A DNA stretch of 64,000 bases from Curvularia sp. ZM96 (taxonomy: Eukaryota > Ascomycota > Dothideomycetes > Pleosporales > Pleosporaceae), in the NCBI GenBank assembly GCA_022457065.1, contig JAJGBQ010000004.1:2480001-2544000 (forward strand). Reading direction: 5' to 3'. Made by a program: the position numbers and the translations under genes. Within the stretch, counting starts at the first letter, position 1; the number at the start of each line of letters is the position of its first letter. A model generated the notes under the pieces. It ran no database searches. It worked only from the letters and a program-made list of their open reading frames with translations, and was not told where the DNA came from. Positions 53,072 through 63,554 of the stretch are shown here, one piece after another.

Positions 53072-53919
53072 TTACCTGACGGTGTAACCGCCGTCGATAA
53101 GGAGATCGGATCCCTACAGATGTTAGCTGCTGAATACAAGACGTTGAATTGAATCAAACTTACAGTGCAGTAGGATGAGGCGTCCGAGGCAAAGTAGACG
53201 TAGGCACCCTTGAGCTCAGTAGCCTTAGCATCACGACCCATGGGGATCATGGAGTGCCACAGCTTCTGGATGTCCTGAGGAACAAAGTCGGACAGACCAG
53301 TGTCAATGTATCCAGGGGAGATGGAGTTGACACGGGCAAAGTCCCTCCACTCGTTGGCGAGCGACTTGGCCAGGTGTATGCAGCCGGCCTTGGCGACGTT
53401 GTATGAGGTCTGCTCCTGAGGGAAGTTGGCAATGTGGCCAGACATGGAAGAGGTGATGACAAGAGAGCCAGTCTTGCGCTCGCGGAAGTGAAGACCGACG
53501 GCGCGGGCGCAGTTGAAGGTACCAGTCAGATCAGTCTCAACAACCTCCTTCCACTGCTCAACGGTAGCATCGAGGATACCGTTGTCGGCAGTCTTGCCGG
53601 CGTTGGCGATGAAGACATCGACCTTGCCAAAGTCCTTGATGACGTCCTGGACGAGCTTTTCGCACTGGGCGTAGTCGCCGACCTGGCACTTGTAGGCCTT
53701 GACCTTGACGCCGTACTTCTCGCTCATCTCCTTTGCGTTCTTCTCGGCACCCTCAGCACGAGAGTTGTAGGTGATGGCGAGGTCAGCACCAAACTCGGCG
53801 CATCCGCGGGCAGCCTCTGTGCCAATACCGGTAGGGCCCGAGGCACCAGTGACGATGACGACCTTGCCCTTGAGGCTGAAGAGGTCCTTGAGCTCAGTGG
53901 CCTTGGGAACTTCGATCAT
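53072..53919 (-). CDS. MDH1: NADP-dependent mannitol 2-dehydrogenase (SDR; Alt a 8/Cla h 8-like)
   Basis: Two exons (53919-53164, 53113-53072; intron 50 bp) encode 265 aa. The short last exon supplies GSDLLIDGGYTVR, the standard SDR C-terminal block. The Rossmann motif is VTGASGPTGIGTEAARG, with the extended glycine loop seen in this enzyme group. NAG follows at IANAGKTADNG, the catalytic Ser is in VITSSMSGHI, and the catalytic pair is Y173/K177 in SYNVAKAG. It interconverts fructose and mannitol with NADP(H) in the cytosol, and mannitol is the main carbon store and stress solute in these fungi. The close relatives I recall are the allergens Alt a 8 and Cla h 8 and Stagonospora Mdh1. High expression would be usual, and the codons are indeed C/G-ending throughout. 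Confidence 0.94.
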
Positions 53920-55338
53920 GGTGGCGGTTGGAGGGTGTCTTGGAAAGAAAGATGAAGTGGGGGTATAAGAACAAGGGTATAGGGTTGCAATTGAGGGTGC
54001 GAGTGGAAGGATGAGGATGCCAATGGAGGGGCAGCGAGGGGTTCAAGTACTCGTGGGAGCTGGGAGAGGTGCTGGCGAGGCTCGCGTTAGTGGCTAGGGA
54101 GGGGCACTGGGCCCAGAGTGACGTGTAGCTCGATCCAATAGTGCCATGGTGGTGCGACGTCATGCTTCCGGGAGTGGTTTGCCAATGGCTCCATTCTGTT
54201 GATGGTTTGGGCTACGGCGTTCGGCTGGGATCCTAGCTGTTGATGGTGGGGTCGAGGTTGTTAGTGGGTTGGTCCGGCCGTGACGTTGATGCCCCTCTGT
54301 TAGCTCTTCGGCGCCGCACCCCTTGGCGTCTTTCCCCTTATTGTCTTTTGTGTCTGCAGCAGCATGCACGCTCGTCTGCACTCGACATGGCCGCTGTTGC
54401 TCTCCACGTAGGTAGTGTGTAGCTGCGGTGTGTTGTTATCGTGACTGAAACCGCGCCTGTTGTCTTCTGCCAGGCGCATTTCCCTGAGAGTCTCAACAGC
54501 AGCGGGATGGTTTCCAATGCGGAATCCCACCATCGATGCGCGCGGCATGCACTGTCAGCGATTATATCATTCTTGACAAAGACAGCCCCCACGGGTGCTC
54601 TCGCATTCAGCCCGTCCACATGGCCATGTGCCTGTGGTTAGCAATCGACAGATTGGGACTCTGGTGCTTGCCCGCCTGCATTCTTGGTATTGCGCCGCGT
54701 CTCCGGTCAGTGTTACTCAGCTCTTCTCTTGAGGGCCGATGGTCGATGAGGATCGGAGAACTCTGCTGGACCCTGCATGTGTAGCAGCCCATGAGCAAGG
54801 AAGACGTCCGAAAATCTCTGCGCAGGTCCAAAGTCGCTGGGATGCGATGCGGATCCGGGCACCCGTATGGCTGCCGCCCGTTCCAGTCGAGAGTCTGTAT
54901 CAGCGATCAGGTAATGCTTGTCAACCATCACAAGACGGCGGCCGGCGCGGGACCCAAGATATCGCCCGTGTCAGCGTCGCGGGCCCTCGTTTCTCCGGCA
55001 CCGCGTTGGCACGTGACAGCAGGACCTTGGTGCGGACCGCGATATTTCATCTGGATGGTAACCCGTCCGGAGTCTGGCGCGGCGAGTCATGGTGGATTCG
55101 ATGTTAACGTCGCGACTCTGTGTGTGAGGATCAGGACCGACGGCCGACCCCGATGGGCCAAGCACCTGCCACAGGGCCTGATGCAACCCTCTGATTCGCA
55201 GCCATGGGAGCTCTCACCATACTTTTGCTCCTGCGTCACCCTGCCCCTCCAGCACAGCCAACACCGAGGGCCTTCTCCCCCGACTCCCTCTTGACACCGT
55301 ACAACACATAGCGCCCGCCATCTCCGTGCCCCGCAACA
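53920..55338. promoter_or_regulatory. 1.4 kb divergent intergenic region
   Basis: This region separates the mannitol dehydrogenase start (minus) from the unknown gene at 55339 (plus) and holds both promoters. It is long for this window, which suits a highly regulated dehydrogenase promoter. Short frames in it have no domain or intron pattern, and I see no element I can name. Confidence 0.45.
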
Positions 55339-56244
55339 ATGGTGCAGAACGCCCTCCTGCCCAAGCCCATCCCCGCCAGCGATGTCGTCGTCGGCCAGCT
55401 GCTCACGGACCCGCTGCACCCAGCCCACGACTCGTTCTACCCCGACAAAGCCCACTCCGAAGTCGACGAACTCAACGACTTTCACATCCAGCTCCGCTAC
55501 AAGGACCTCTATTCCCTCGACACCGAAGGCCGTTTCATGACAAACTATGGCGCCAAGTTCGATCTCGGGAGAATATACCGGCAGCCTAACCTGCTCACGG
55601 TCAAGGCTGAGCAGATGATACAATGTACAACCCAGAGCCCCTCCAAGGCGTTCGAGGCTGTCTGCGGTGACGCCGACGCCCGCACTTGGATGGCCGAACA
55701 GATTCAGGCGGGGAAGCCTCTATACATTGTTCTCGGCCTGACCGAGCTCAAGAATGCAACATTCAAGCGGGCCAAGCTTCGCGACGCTGGCGCCTCCAAC
55801 CGCATCAATGAGACACCTCTCGAGAAAGACGCCAAAGTCCCTCCGTCCCTGCGCGGCAGATCCGAGGCCAGCCTGGGAGGAATCGGTACCGAGCCTTTGA
55901 TATCAGGAGTATTTGGAATGGATGTGAGGCGCATCGTCGCAAGGCTGACTACCCCCGCTGAGCCACATCGCCTCGAGGACATTGGTTACCGGTGGTACTA
56001 CTACGACGTCCCGGGTTCCACCAACAACGCGCAGCTGGCAGTTGGTCTCGGCAAGCCACTTAAAGCAAACGAGCTTCGCCTTATGCTTGACCTCAGCAAG
56101 GAAGACGTCCAAGGCAACCTCGACGCTATCAGCAAGCTTAGTCTCGACGCCATGAGCGCTACTGCCAGCCCGATGCTCAAGCCCAGCACGCCGATGCTGC
56201 GTGGACGTTCGCCTTCCCCGCACCCCACTATGCTCCGCTCATAG
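55339..56244 (+). CDS. Fungal protein of unknown function, 301 aa
   Basis: A single exon encodes 301 aa. I do not recognise a named family. The first 135 residues look like a folded domain: ASDVVVGQLLTDPLHPAHD, then LRYKDLYSLDTEGRFMTNYG, TVKAEQMIQCTTQSPSKAFE and PLYIVLGLTELKNATFKRAK. A polar linker with PLEKDAKVPPSLRGRSEASL follows, then a second globular-looking segment (VFGMDVRRIVARLTTP, GYRWYYYDVPGSTNNAQLAVGL) and a Ser/Pro-rich tail (SPSPHPTMLRS). No signal peptide or membrane segment is present. The layout of a VGxLxxDPxxP start and a PLYxVxGL strand recurs in other uncharacterised fungal proteins I remember, but without function. The CT/C-rich leader and continuous frame support a real gene. 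Confidence 0.68.
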   Translation: MVQNALLPKPIPASDVVVGQLLTDPLHPAHDSFYPDKAHSEVDELNDFHIQLRYKDLYSLDTEGRFMTNYGAKFDLGRIYRQPNLLTVKAEQMIQCTTQSPSKAFEAVCGDADARTWMAEQIQAGKPLYIVLGLTELKNATFKRAKLRDAGASNRINETPLEKDAKVPPSLRGRSEASLGGIGTEPLISGVFGMDVRRIVARLTTPAEPHRLEDIGYRWYYYDVPGSTNNAQLAVGLGKPLKANELRLMLDLSKEDVQGNLDAISKLSLDAMSATASPMLKPSTPMLRGRSPSPHPTMLRS

Positions 56245-57984
56245 TGTTGCCGCGACGTTTGCATATGCGCAACGACGAGTTATGCCCGGTCGAACTTTTG
56301 CCTTTGTTGTTGCATTAGACTTTCATGGGCGTTCTCGCGATGACTTATGGCTCTCACGACCTGGTATCTGTTTTCATATAATAATCATACGTACAATTGC
56401 ATTGCTTGTTCTCTGCTACTTCTACATCAGTGCACACGCCTGAAAAATCATGTCTCATGTATTAGCGATTCAATCACCTGCATTGCAGCAGGCTTTGTTC
56501 ATTCAATGCACCCATTTTTGTGACCGATTGAGAACTGCGGTAGAAATGCGTATAATGCTAGAGAGGGCCAGCCTTTCTATTGTTTACATAATCAAAATGG
56601 CCACCCGGTCTCGTGGTTCAAAGAGATATCCGCAGGTTAAGTGAGTTCTCTCAAGACGAAGAGAGAATCGTGGGCGCTATCCTGGGATGGCCGTCGAAGT
56701 GTCCATCATCAGCCATCACCCATCAAGCTGCGGACATGGTTCCGACAACGAAGGGTAATAGCGCAACATCGGGCACAGACAGAGTATGAAATTCATCTAT
56801 GAAACGCTGATAGTGAAACAATACATGAGCTTCAATATTAAAGGAATTCTAGGTTTCTAAAAATCCTGTCGAATCCCAGTTAAGCCCCAATTGCACAGCG
56901 CCTCAGCGCCATGGTCGAAACAGTACAAACTTTCTGCGCCATTAGCTTAAATTGATATATTCATACGATTCCTTTTTTCTTTTCCATTCACGGTCGCCTT
57001 CATACACGAATTCCACTAACGCTAAAAAAACACTTTGCGGTAAACACACCCTTCCAACCATGAGCCTTCTTTCATCAACCACATCAGTCGCTAAGCTCCT
57101 TCCACCTTGCGACTGGGGCCTCTTGGATAAATTCACCGTCCTGTACTTGGTATTCCAACTACGGCTGCTAGTAATCTACCAACTAGGCTACAGCTTTGGG
57201 GACTTTTACCCAAAACAATTTTTCTCGCAGATGTGCATTTGTTGCCTCGTTGTCTTGCCTATCTGGTTGTATATCAAATGGGCGTGGAAGCTGTGCGTGG
57301 TGGGCTTGAGGGCGGGGGACAAAGAACGCAAGAGTCATCATGACTAGGTACGACATAAATCTAGAGTGCTCACTGGTTTTGGAAAAAGCATTCTGACATA
57401 TGCATATAGCTGAATTGTAGTAATGTCAAGATGGTTTCGTGCGTAGGAGAGAGTGGGGGGACGGTGGGGTTCTAGACTGGCGATCAAAGGGCCGCTCTTT
57501 GCAGATAACACGGGAGGGCCGCTAGCGGGTTGGGCTCAGTCAGGGGTTCGTGCTTAGGTTTCTTTACTTGTCGGGTCTATCTGATCTACTATTTCTACGA
57601 CATATCATATATACTGCCATCCTAACATTTATTTCATCTACATATTTCATTTTCACCGAGAACGTACGAGACATTTAACTCCGATTAGTTACGACTCCGG
57701 TCAATCTGAATACTTGGCCACGGGCTTACGTGGCCTGCGTTGGAAAAGCAACGCGTCGATACAAAGAGGACGGGTCCTCTTTAGCTAGAGTAAGTCACAG
57801 TAGTCGACGGCGTAAGAAGATACAATGTGTTTACTTACGCGCTACTGTTCAAGTTGTATTTTGTGTCAATATTTTTATCCAACACCTCGGTTTCGGGGCG
57901 TATGCAAGAGCTTGCTATAAAGAAACTCAATCAAAGAGCTATTACACCAGCCACATCCGTTTCATATCATATCCAACATCAAGT
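56245..57984. other. 1.7 kb intergenic region with one marginal small ORF
   Basis: The only candidate here is the small hydrophobic ORF at 57060-57347. The rest is AT-rich 3' and promoter sequence, and the part from about 57600 leads into the RGG gene. No RNA gene or repeat was recognised. Confidence 0.45.
57060..57347 (+). CDS. Possible small membrane protein, 95 aa (weak)
   Basis: A single small frame encodes 95 aa with two hydrophobic segments (FTVLYLVFQLRLLVIYQLGY and MCICCLVVLPIWLYIKWAW) and a basic tail ending RKSHHD. The ATG context (aaccATGa) is acceptable and a short AC-rich leader precedes it. I know no homologue, and a frame of this size can occur by chance, so this is a tentative call. 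Conservation in a related species would decide it. Confidence 0.3.
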   Translation: MSLLSSTTSVAKLLPPCDWGLLDKFTVLYLVFQLRLLVIYQLGYSFGDFYPKQFFSQMCICCLVVLPIWLYIKWAWKLCVVGLRAGDKERKSHHD

Positions 57985-59831
57985 ATGGAATCCTCGGCCA
58001 TATCCTTTGAGGCAAAAATTGCCATGGCACTTGGAGGTTCCAGTTGGCAAAGTCTGCAGAGTAACAACACTGCAGAGCCCAGCAGTGCGGTGGATGGTGT
58101 AGCTGATGCAGAAGAAGACGGGAGTCTTGATGAAGAAGACGAAGACGAAGATGAAGATGAGGACGATGAGGACGACGGAGTTCCTTTGGAGCCTGAGAGT
58201 GCCGAACCCGCTAAGGCTGCAGAACCGATAGTCGATGCAGCCACGTTGAAGAAACGCAAAAGGAAACAAGACCGCTTTGATCGGACCATTGCTAGAGATG
58301 CGGGAGAAGTCCTCGAGACCATCGATTTAAACGCCCTCATCCCCGTAGCACAAGATGTAGTATGGGATCGAGACCCAGAGCTACTCTGCTCCTACAACTG
58401 GCAGTCTTCTACAGATGGGACAAATACGATCTTCGGTACGTAAAAAGCAACAAGAAGTGGCAAAGATATTCGTGCCTACCAATCTACTCAACTACTATGT
58501 CTTCAACTACTTACAACCCGCCATCAGTCCCGGGCGAGCCAGCAAAATGGTCCGAGCCGCCCCTGCCCCATACATTGCAGAGAGACAGCGGTTTCCAATA
58601 CCAGGACTATAACTACGCGCGCCAACCGAGAAACCCCTTCTCTCCCATGTTCCGAGCGCTCAGTGCCATGAATCCAAACTACCAATTCCACGACATTGAT
58701 GTACTCGCCGACCGTAACAGTCTGCGTGTGCTGTTAGAGTTTGCGCAGGGCAAATCCAACGGACCCTTTCGACTAAATCTGTACCTTGTATCCAACACGC
58801 TCGTTATTGTTCGGCGCGAGTCCCGCTGGTGGAAGCTCTCAGACGGAAAGAGCTACGGCTTCAATTTCGAGCGCGACTTTACCAGGACAACGCAAGACAT
58901 GCAAGATTCCACGAGCCACTACCGCGCCATCCGCTACAAAATGGGTCCTCTGGATGTCGTCTGCCGCTTCGAAGCAGACGCCTACGATGACGGCCTTGTA
59001 CCAGACGACCTTACCCCTTCTGAAGCCGCAGCCGTAACCGGCAACGGCGCAGGCCTAACCACCAAGCCCACCTTCAACTACCAAGCACCTGTGCGCGTGC
59101 TCCAGAAAGGTCACATCGTCCCTACCGCGCAAATGTTGGAGCTCAAAACGCAAGCGCACCGCGCCGATATCAGCAGCCTGGTCCAATGCCAGGACCAACT
59201 CTGGTTCGGTCGCACATCCCTCTTGTACACGGCGCCGTACGACAAAGAAACAGGTCACGTAGCACGTATCAAGAAAGAAAACGCAGCAGAGCGCATAGCG
59301 AAATGGGAACAAGCACAGCAACAGCCACTGCGAAAACTCGTCTCGCTACTGGCACACCTCCGCGCCGTGCTCAAGCGCGAACGCAGACCCAATCGCGCGG
59401 TGGTTCTGGTGCGAGAAGCCAAGAGCGGGCCCATTGTGCTAAGGACGATGGAGGAAAGAAGTTATGCGGTGGACCGAGAGACGAAAGAGAGGTTTTGGCC
59501 TTTCCGCGTTCAGCCGCAGGGGGCACATCGAGGTGGGAGAGGAGCGTTTCACGGTCAGCGTGGGCATGGTCAGGGTCAGGGTCAGAGGTACGGTATGGGT
59601 GGAAGAGGCGATGCGCAGTCTGCGGAGGGACGTGGACGACATGCGCCGTATCCGAATCGCGGGCACTATGGCGGGCACTATCCTGTTCCGAGAGAGAGGG
59701 GCCAGGGACAGTATAGCGCGGGTGCGCAGAGAGGTAGAATGCATGATATGGAGCAGAGGGGTGGTTCTGGTCGAGGCCAGGGAGGTCCAGCGGGTACTGG
59801 ATATCGTGGACGGGGTTCGTATCACTCTTAA
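57985..59831 (+). CDS. RGG-tailed protein of an ascomycete family often misnamed geranylgeranyl pyrophosphate synthetase
   Basis: Two exons (57985-58435, 58528-59831; intron 92 bp) encode 584 aa. An acidic N-terminus (EEDEDEDEDEDDEDD) and a basic nuclear-signal-like KKRKRKQDR precede the family core. That core is DPELLCSYNWQSSTDGTNTI, then VPGEPAKWSEPPLP across the intron, NPNYQFHDIDVLADRNSL, FRLNLYLVSNTLVIVRRESR and DQLWFGRTSLL. A Gly/Arg/Gln-rich tail ends GRGQGGPAGTGYRGRGSYHS. There are no DDxxD motifs of prenyl synthases, so the database name I recall for relatives cannot be right. The RGG tail and basic signal suggest an RNA-binding nuclear or nucleolar protein; that is inference. Joining the exons restores the conserved TIFVPG, which supports the splice model. 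Confidence 0.85.
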
Positions 59832-60391
59832 GTTTACACGTGTTGTTACATAGGATCGGGTTGAGGAGGTGACTTAGTTGGAATGCCTATAAAACTATCG
59901 ATTTTTTCTCCAATCGTCAATAATGAATTGTGAAACAATGATGCCTTTGGTTGTATTCATCTCATATGTCTTAATACCAGGATGATAAGGGACTAAACAC
60001 TTCGTCTGAATAGTAGAGGGACGGTCGTCTAGAATGAACCTTCCATCCCTGATGGCTAGGTGTCATCTATCTAATGTTTGAGAGGGTATTCAATACATTC
60101 CTGACTTACACTCAAGTTTTATTGACTAAAGTCGGCTCTGAAGATGGTATTGATTCTCATAAGCCATCACTTACATTTACGGAAGCTCGTAATTTTTTAT
60201 CGTTTATTCTTCAGGTATGTTGTAAGCAGAACTATTCCGAGCAGAAAAAGCGATGTTTTCACGTTAAGAACACAGGCATGGCACGACAACAAGCAAGCCA
60301 CTAAACGGCAATACAGAAAAAATCTATCCCACCATCAGCCCAACCACTTACCTCCACCTTCTCTCTCCATTACAATCCACACTCTACTCTC
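59832..60391. other. Convergent 3' intergenic region
   Basis: 560 bp lie between the stop codons of the RGG gene and the oxygenase gene. Short frames have no domain, and the sequence is AT-rich. Confidence 0.55.
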
Positions 60392-61510
60392 CTACGCCTC
60401 CTCCCTCACTCCCGCCCCATACGCCTCCGTCGCCCTCAACCTCTCCAAGATATACTCTCCCGCCCTAATCGGCCTCCACTTTCTCTCCTCCCCCTCCTTC
60501 AGACACGTCTCCAGCGTCTCGACAACCTCATCATAATTCACCGAAAAGAAGAACGGAACACTGTACCTCTCCTCACTGCTACGATTTACTACCCTATGCA
60601 CCGTAGACTTGTACAGCCCGTTTGTCCAGCGCATGAGGAAGTCTGCGACATTGACGATGAGCGCGTCGGGGTGGTATGACGCGATATGCCATTGGCCGGA
60701 GGGAGTGAGAATTTCGAGGCCGGGCGTGGAAGAGGTGAGGAGCAGAGTGAAGCACTCATAGTCAGAGTGCGCACCGAGCCCAATTTGGGTCTCGTGCTCT
60801 GGGGAGAGGGAAGAGACGGGGGTTTTCGGCGGTGGGTAGTACAGCAGGCGGGCGATACCGCCCGGGTGCGTTGTCATGGAGTCGAAGTAGGACTCGCTGA
60901 GGTGTAGGGAGAGGGCGAAGAGGCGGAAGAGGTGGCGGGCGAGATTCAGGACATTACCATAGTAGTCCTTGACGCCGGCGTAGAAACCAGGTAGGTCCTC
61001 TTCTTTTGGCCACATGTTAGCTTTGCCGGTCGAGCCATCGAGGTTCTTGTATTTTCCATCGCCGCCTGTGGGATCGAGCGCGGCCTCGTAGGCGAAATTA
61101 AAGACTTCTTTTTCTTCTTTGTCTCCGGCTATGGAGGTGTATTCGCTGGGTTCCCACCCTAGGCCGAACTTGTTGTGCTTGAGATGGAGTTCTTCTTTCT
61201 TGTCCCGCGGCAACTCTTTTATGAAGCGTTCGGCCTGGTGCAAGATGCTGTTACAAGCGGTCTTGGGTATTCCATGGTTTGTGATGTAAAAGAAACCGGA
61301 TGTTGTGCATGCCTTGCGGATTTGGTCGGCTACTTTTTGACGTTCGACAAGAGAGTTGGAGAATGATTGCGCAAGATCGATGATTGGTATTTCGAATTCT
61401 TCATTGGCTTCTTGATTCTTGGCTGAAAGTCTTGATTGCAGGTATGCGACCGCGCCATTCCGTGCTTCCTCGTACGTTGTTTGGTCCGTTTCTGTAAGTT
61501 CTGGGGACAT
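60392..61510 (-). CDS. 2-oxoglutarate/Fe(II)-dependent dioxygenase (isopenicillin N synthase-like fold)
   Basis: A single exon encodes 372 aa. The N-terminal DIOX_N part contains EIPIIDLAQSF and CTTSGFFYITNHGIP. The iron site is H248-x-D250 in LGAHSDYECFTLL, with the distal H305 in KSTVHRVVN. The 2-oxoglutarate-binding R-x-S is RYSVPFFF directly after. Conserved WPKEEDLPGF and PGLEILTPSG also fit. Substrates in this large fungal family range from flavonoid-like compounds to amino acids and toxins' precursors, and cannot be predicted here. It sits head-to-head with the amidohydrolase gene across 415 bp, so the two may share a promoter region and possibly a catabolic role, but nothing else in the area forms a cluster. 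Confidence 0.88.
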   Translation of the reverse strand: MSPELTETDQTTYEEARNGAVAYLQSRLSAKNQEANEEFEIPIIDLAQSFSNSLVERQKVADQIRKACTTSGFFYITNHGIPKTACNSILHQAERFIKELPRDKKEELHLKHNKFGLGWEPSEYTSIAGDKEEKEVFNFAYEAALDPTGGDGKYKNLDGSTGKANMWPKEEDLPGFYAGVKDYYGNVLNLARHLFRLFALSLHLSESYFDSMTTHPGGIARLLYYPPPKTPVSSLSPEHETQIGLGAHSDYECFTLLLTSSTPGLEILTPSGQWHIASYHPDALIVNVADFLMRWTNGLYKSTVHRVVNRSSEERYSVPFFFSVNYDEVVETLETCLKEGEERKWRPIRAGEYILERLRATEAYGAGVREEA

Positions 61511-61925
61511 GGTTGTCGATGGTCCGTATCGTTGGTGTAATGGATTATAGTCTGGTTTGATGTTTAGGATGTGTAACTTCTAACAGACTAAACGAGAGTT
61601 TAGAAACGGGAAATTTAAGTAAGAAACAGGAGGTGATGAATGTTATTGATGGAGAGGATATACCGATAAGCCACTCACATGTATGTGGGGCTAGTTGTCC
61701 TACGATAACAAGTGCAAGCACTGATGGGCCCAAAGGATTATGACTTTCACTGTACCTACTATTCTACTGTGGAGATTTGGAGTTGATAACGGCGGATCAG
61801 ATTGGGGTTAGAGGTGGGGTATCGGAGATGTACCGGTATCGGATCCAAGAGTAGTACACGTGCGCATTTGTTAAGTTCCCCTCATGATACAAACTTAACC
61901 TTTGTGACCCCCCCGCATCGTACTC
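61511..61925. promoter_or_regulatory. Shared divergent promoter region, dioxygenase / amidohydrolase
   Basis: 415 bp lie between opposite starts. No named regulatory motif is assigned. Confidence 0.45.
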
Positions 61926-63554
61926 ATGACTACTCCACAGACTACTACCATTCTTACGAATGGGCAATGCTTCGATATTGGCGCTTCTGAAGCGGGATCT
62001 CTATCCAATGTAACCATTGTTCTGAAGGACGACAAGATCAGCTTCATTGGTGGTCCTGATACGCCCGAAATTCAATCATACCGCGATGCTGGAGCAACAG
62101 TTCACGACCTTGGAGGCAAACATGTACTTCCTGGATTTATAGATGCGCATATGCATTTCTTATTGCTGGGCCAGTCTCTACACAAAGTTGACCTGGATCA
62201 CGCCAAGGATCTGGAAGAAATTCGATCCCGTATCTTGCAGTATGCGAAAGCCAACCCCGATAAGCCGCGCATTATGTGCAAAGGCTGGATGCACTCGATG
62301 ACCAATAGCCTGGCAAAAGCGAGCATGCTAGACGACTTGGATCCGAGACCCATATACATTGACTCCAAGGACCTGCATTCATGCTGGTGCAACAGTGCGG
62401 CGCTGCGAGAGATGGGCGTTCAAGACATGGAGGATCCAGCAGGTGGCTCGATTGAACGAGACGCGGATGGAAAGGCGTCGGGTCTCTTGAGCGAAGCGTG
62501 TGTCTTGCTGATTGTTTGGCCGTATCTTGCCAAGGTCACGCCACTAGTCGACAAAATGGCTGCTTTGAGGACTGCAATTGATGCGTACCATGCCGCCGGA
62601 TGTACAGGATGCATCGACATGGCCATGGATGAAGGCGCCTGGGAAGCCCTTGTCGCATTACACTCTGCTGAGGGACTTCCACTTCGAGTTGCAGCGCATT
62701 GGTGTATAATGCCTGGCGATGGGGAGGAGCATCGATTACGACAGGTCGACCGTGCTATCAAGTTGAGTCAGGAGTACAACAGTGAGAACAGTCCAGACCT
62801 GAGGATAGTTGGCATTAAAGTCATCTGCGATGGTGTCATTGATGCGTGTACTGCTGCTCTAGCAGAACCATACACTTCTAATGGACACTTTGAAGGTCCT
62901 ATCTGGACCCCTGAGATGCTCGACCCTGTCGTTAAGAGAGCCTCCGAACACGGGCTGCAATGCGCGTTGCATGCCATTGGAGACCAAGCCGTCCGCAATG
63001 CTGTCGACGTGCTGGAGAAGCACGGCAAACCGGGCCAGCGACATCGTATCGAGCATCTTGAGCTCACTGCGCCCGAGGATGCGAAGAGGCTTGGTCAACT
63101 AGGCATCACTGCGAGTATTCAGCCTGTTCACTCTGATCCGGCTATCCTCCGTGCTTGGCCAAAGCTATTAGGACCTGATCGCGTGAAGCGGGCTTTTGCA
63201 TATTCCGAGTTCGCACACCATGGGGCGACTCTGGCTATAGGCTCTGACACGCCTACTGCACCATATGCGCCACTGCCAAATCTCTACGTCGCGACCACTC
63301 GCAAGTCGGCTCGTCAACCGCATGCAGGTGATGCACCCGTCAATGAGAACTTCAAGCTTGAGTTAGCACAAGCGGTAGCTGCAGCCACTGAGGGCGCAGC
63401 CTACTCGTCTTTCTCCGAAGGTCGCCTGGGTAGCTTGAAGGTCGGAAAGATGGCCGATCTGTGTGTCGTTGACATGGAATGGAAAGGCGAGGACCTGCTC
63501 AATGCCAAGGTAACAGAGACTTGGTTTGGGGGCAAGCGAGTATATGCGGCCTAG
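61926..63554 (+). CDS. YtcJ-like amidohydrolase (Amidohydro_3 family)
   Basis: A single exon encodes 542 aa. The N-terminal beta-sandwich strand is TILTNGQCFDI, followed by GKHVLPGFIDAHMHFLLLG, where H75 and H77 are the first metal ligands. The barrel contains AGCTGCIDMAMDEG, IKVICDGVIDACTAAL, LHAIGDQAVRNAVD, HRIEHLELTAP and TLAIGSDTPTAP, with the expected His and Asp ligand positions. The C-terminal beta-sandwich returns with GSLKVGKMADLCVVD. YtcJ-like enzymes hydrolyse N-acyl or cyclic amide bonds; the substrate is unknown. Its leader is short, with the ATG about 415 bp from the dioxygenase start on the other strand. It lacks a signal peptide, so it should be cytosolic. Confidence 0.88.
   Translation: MTTPQTTTILTNGQCFDIGASEAGSLSNVTIVLKDDKISFIGGPDTPEIQSYRDAGATVHDLGGKHVLPGFIDAHMHFLLLGQSLHKVDLDHAKDLEEIRSRILQYAKANPDKPRIMCKGWMHSMTNSLAKASMLDDLDPRPIYIDSKDLHSCWCNSAALREMGVQDMEDPAGGSIERDADGKASGLLSEACVLLIVWPYLAKVTPLVDKMAALRTAIDAYHAAGCTGCIDMAMDEGAWEALVALHSAEGLPLRVAAHWCIMPGDGEEHRLRQVDRAIKLSQEYNSENSPDLRIVGIKVICDGVIDACTAALAEPYTSNGHFEGPIWTPEMLDPVVKRASEHGLQCALHAIGDQAVRNAVDVLEKHGKPGQRHRIEHLELTAPEDAKRLGQLGITASIQPVHSDPAILRAWPKLLGPDRVKRAFAYSEFAHHGATLAIGSDTPTAPYAPLPNLYVATTRKSARQPHAGDAPVNENFKLELAQAVAAATEGAAYSSFSEGRLGSLKVGKMADLCVVDMEWKGEDLLNAKVTETWFGGKRVYAA

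Noticed and set aside
53920..55338. Small reading frames between mannitol dehydrogenase and the unknown gene
   Set aside because: Several overlapping frames on both strands have no domain, no consistent splice sites and no leader pattern.
56585..56645. tRNA-like GGTTC-containing segment
   Set aside because: A GGTTCAAA word is present, but no acceptor stem or other arms can be paired around it. Reading through the window, I found no convincing tRNA gene elsewhere either.
57730..57984. N-terminal extension of the RGG-tailed protein
   Set aside because: The frame is open upstream but has no ATG before 57985, and its sequence is unlike the acidic family N-terminus.
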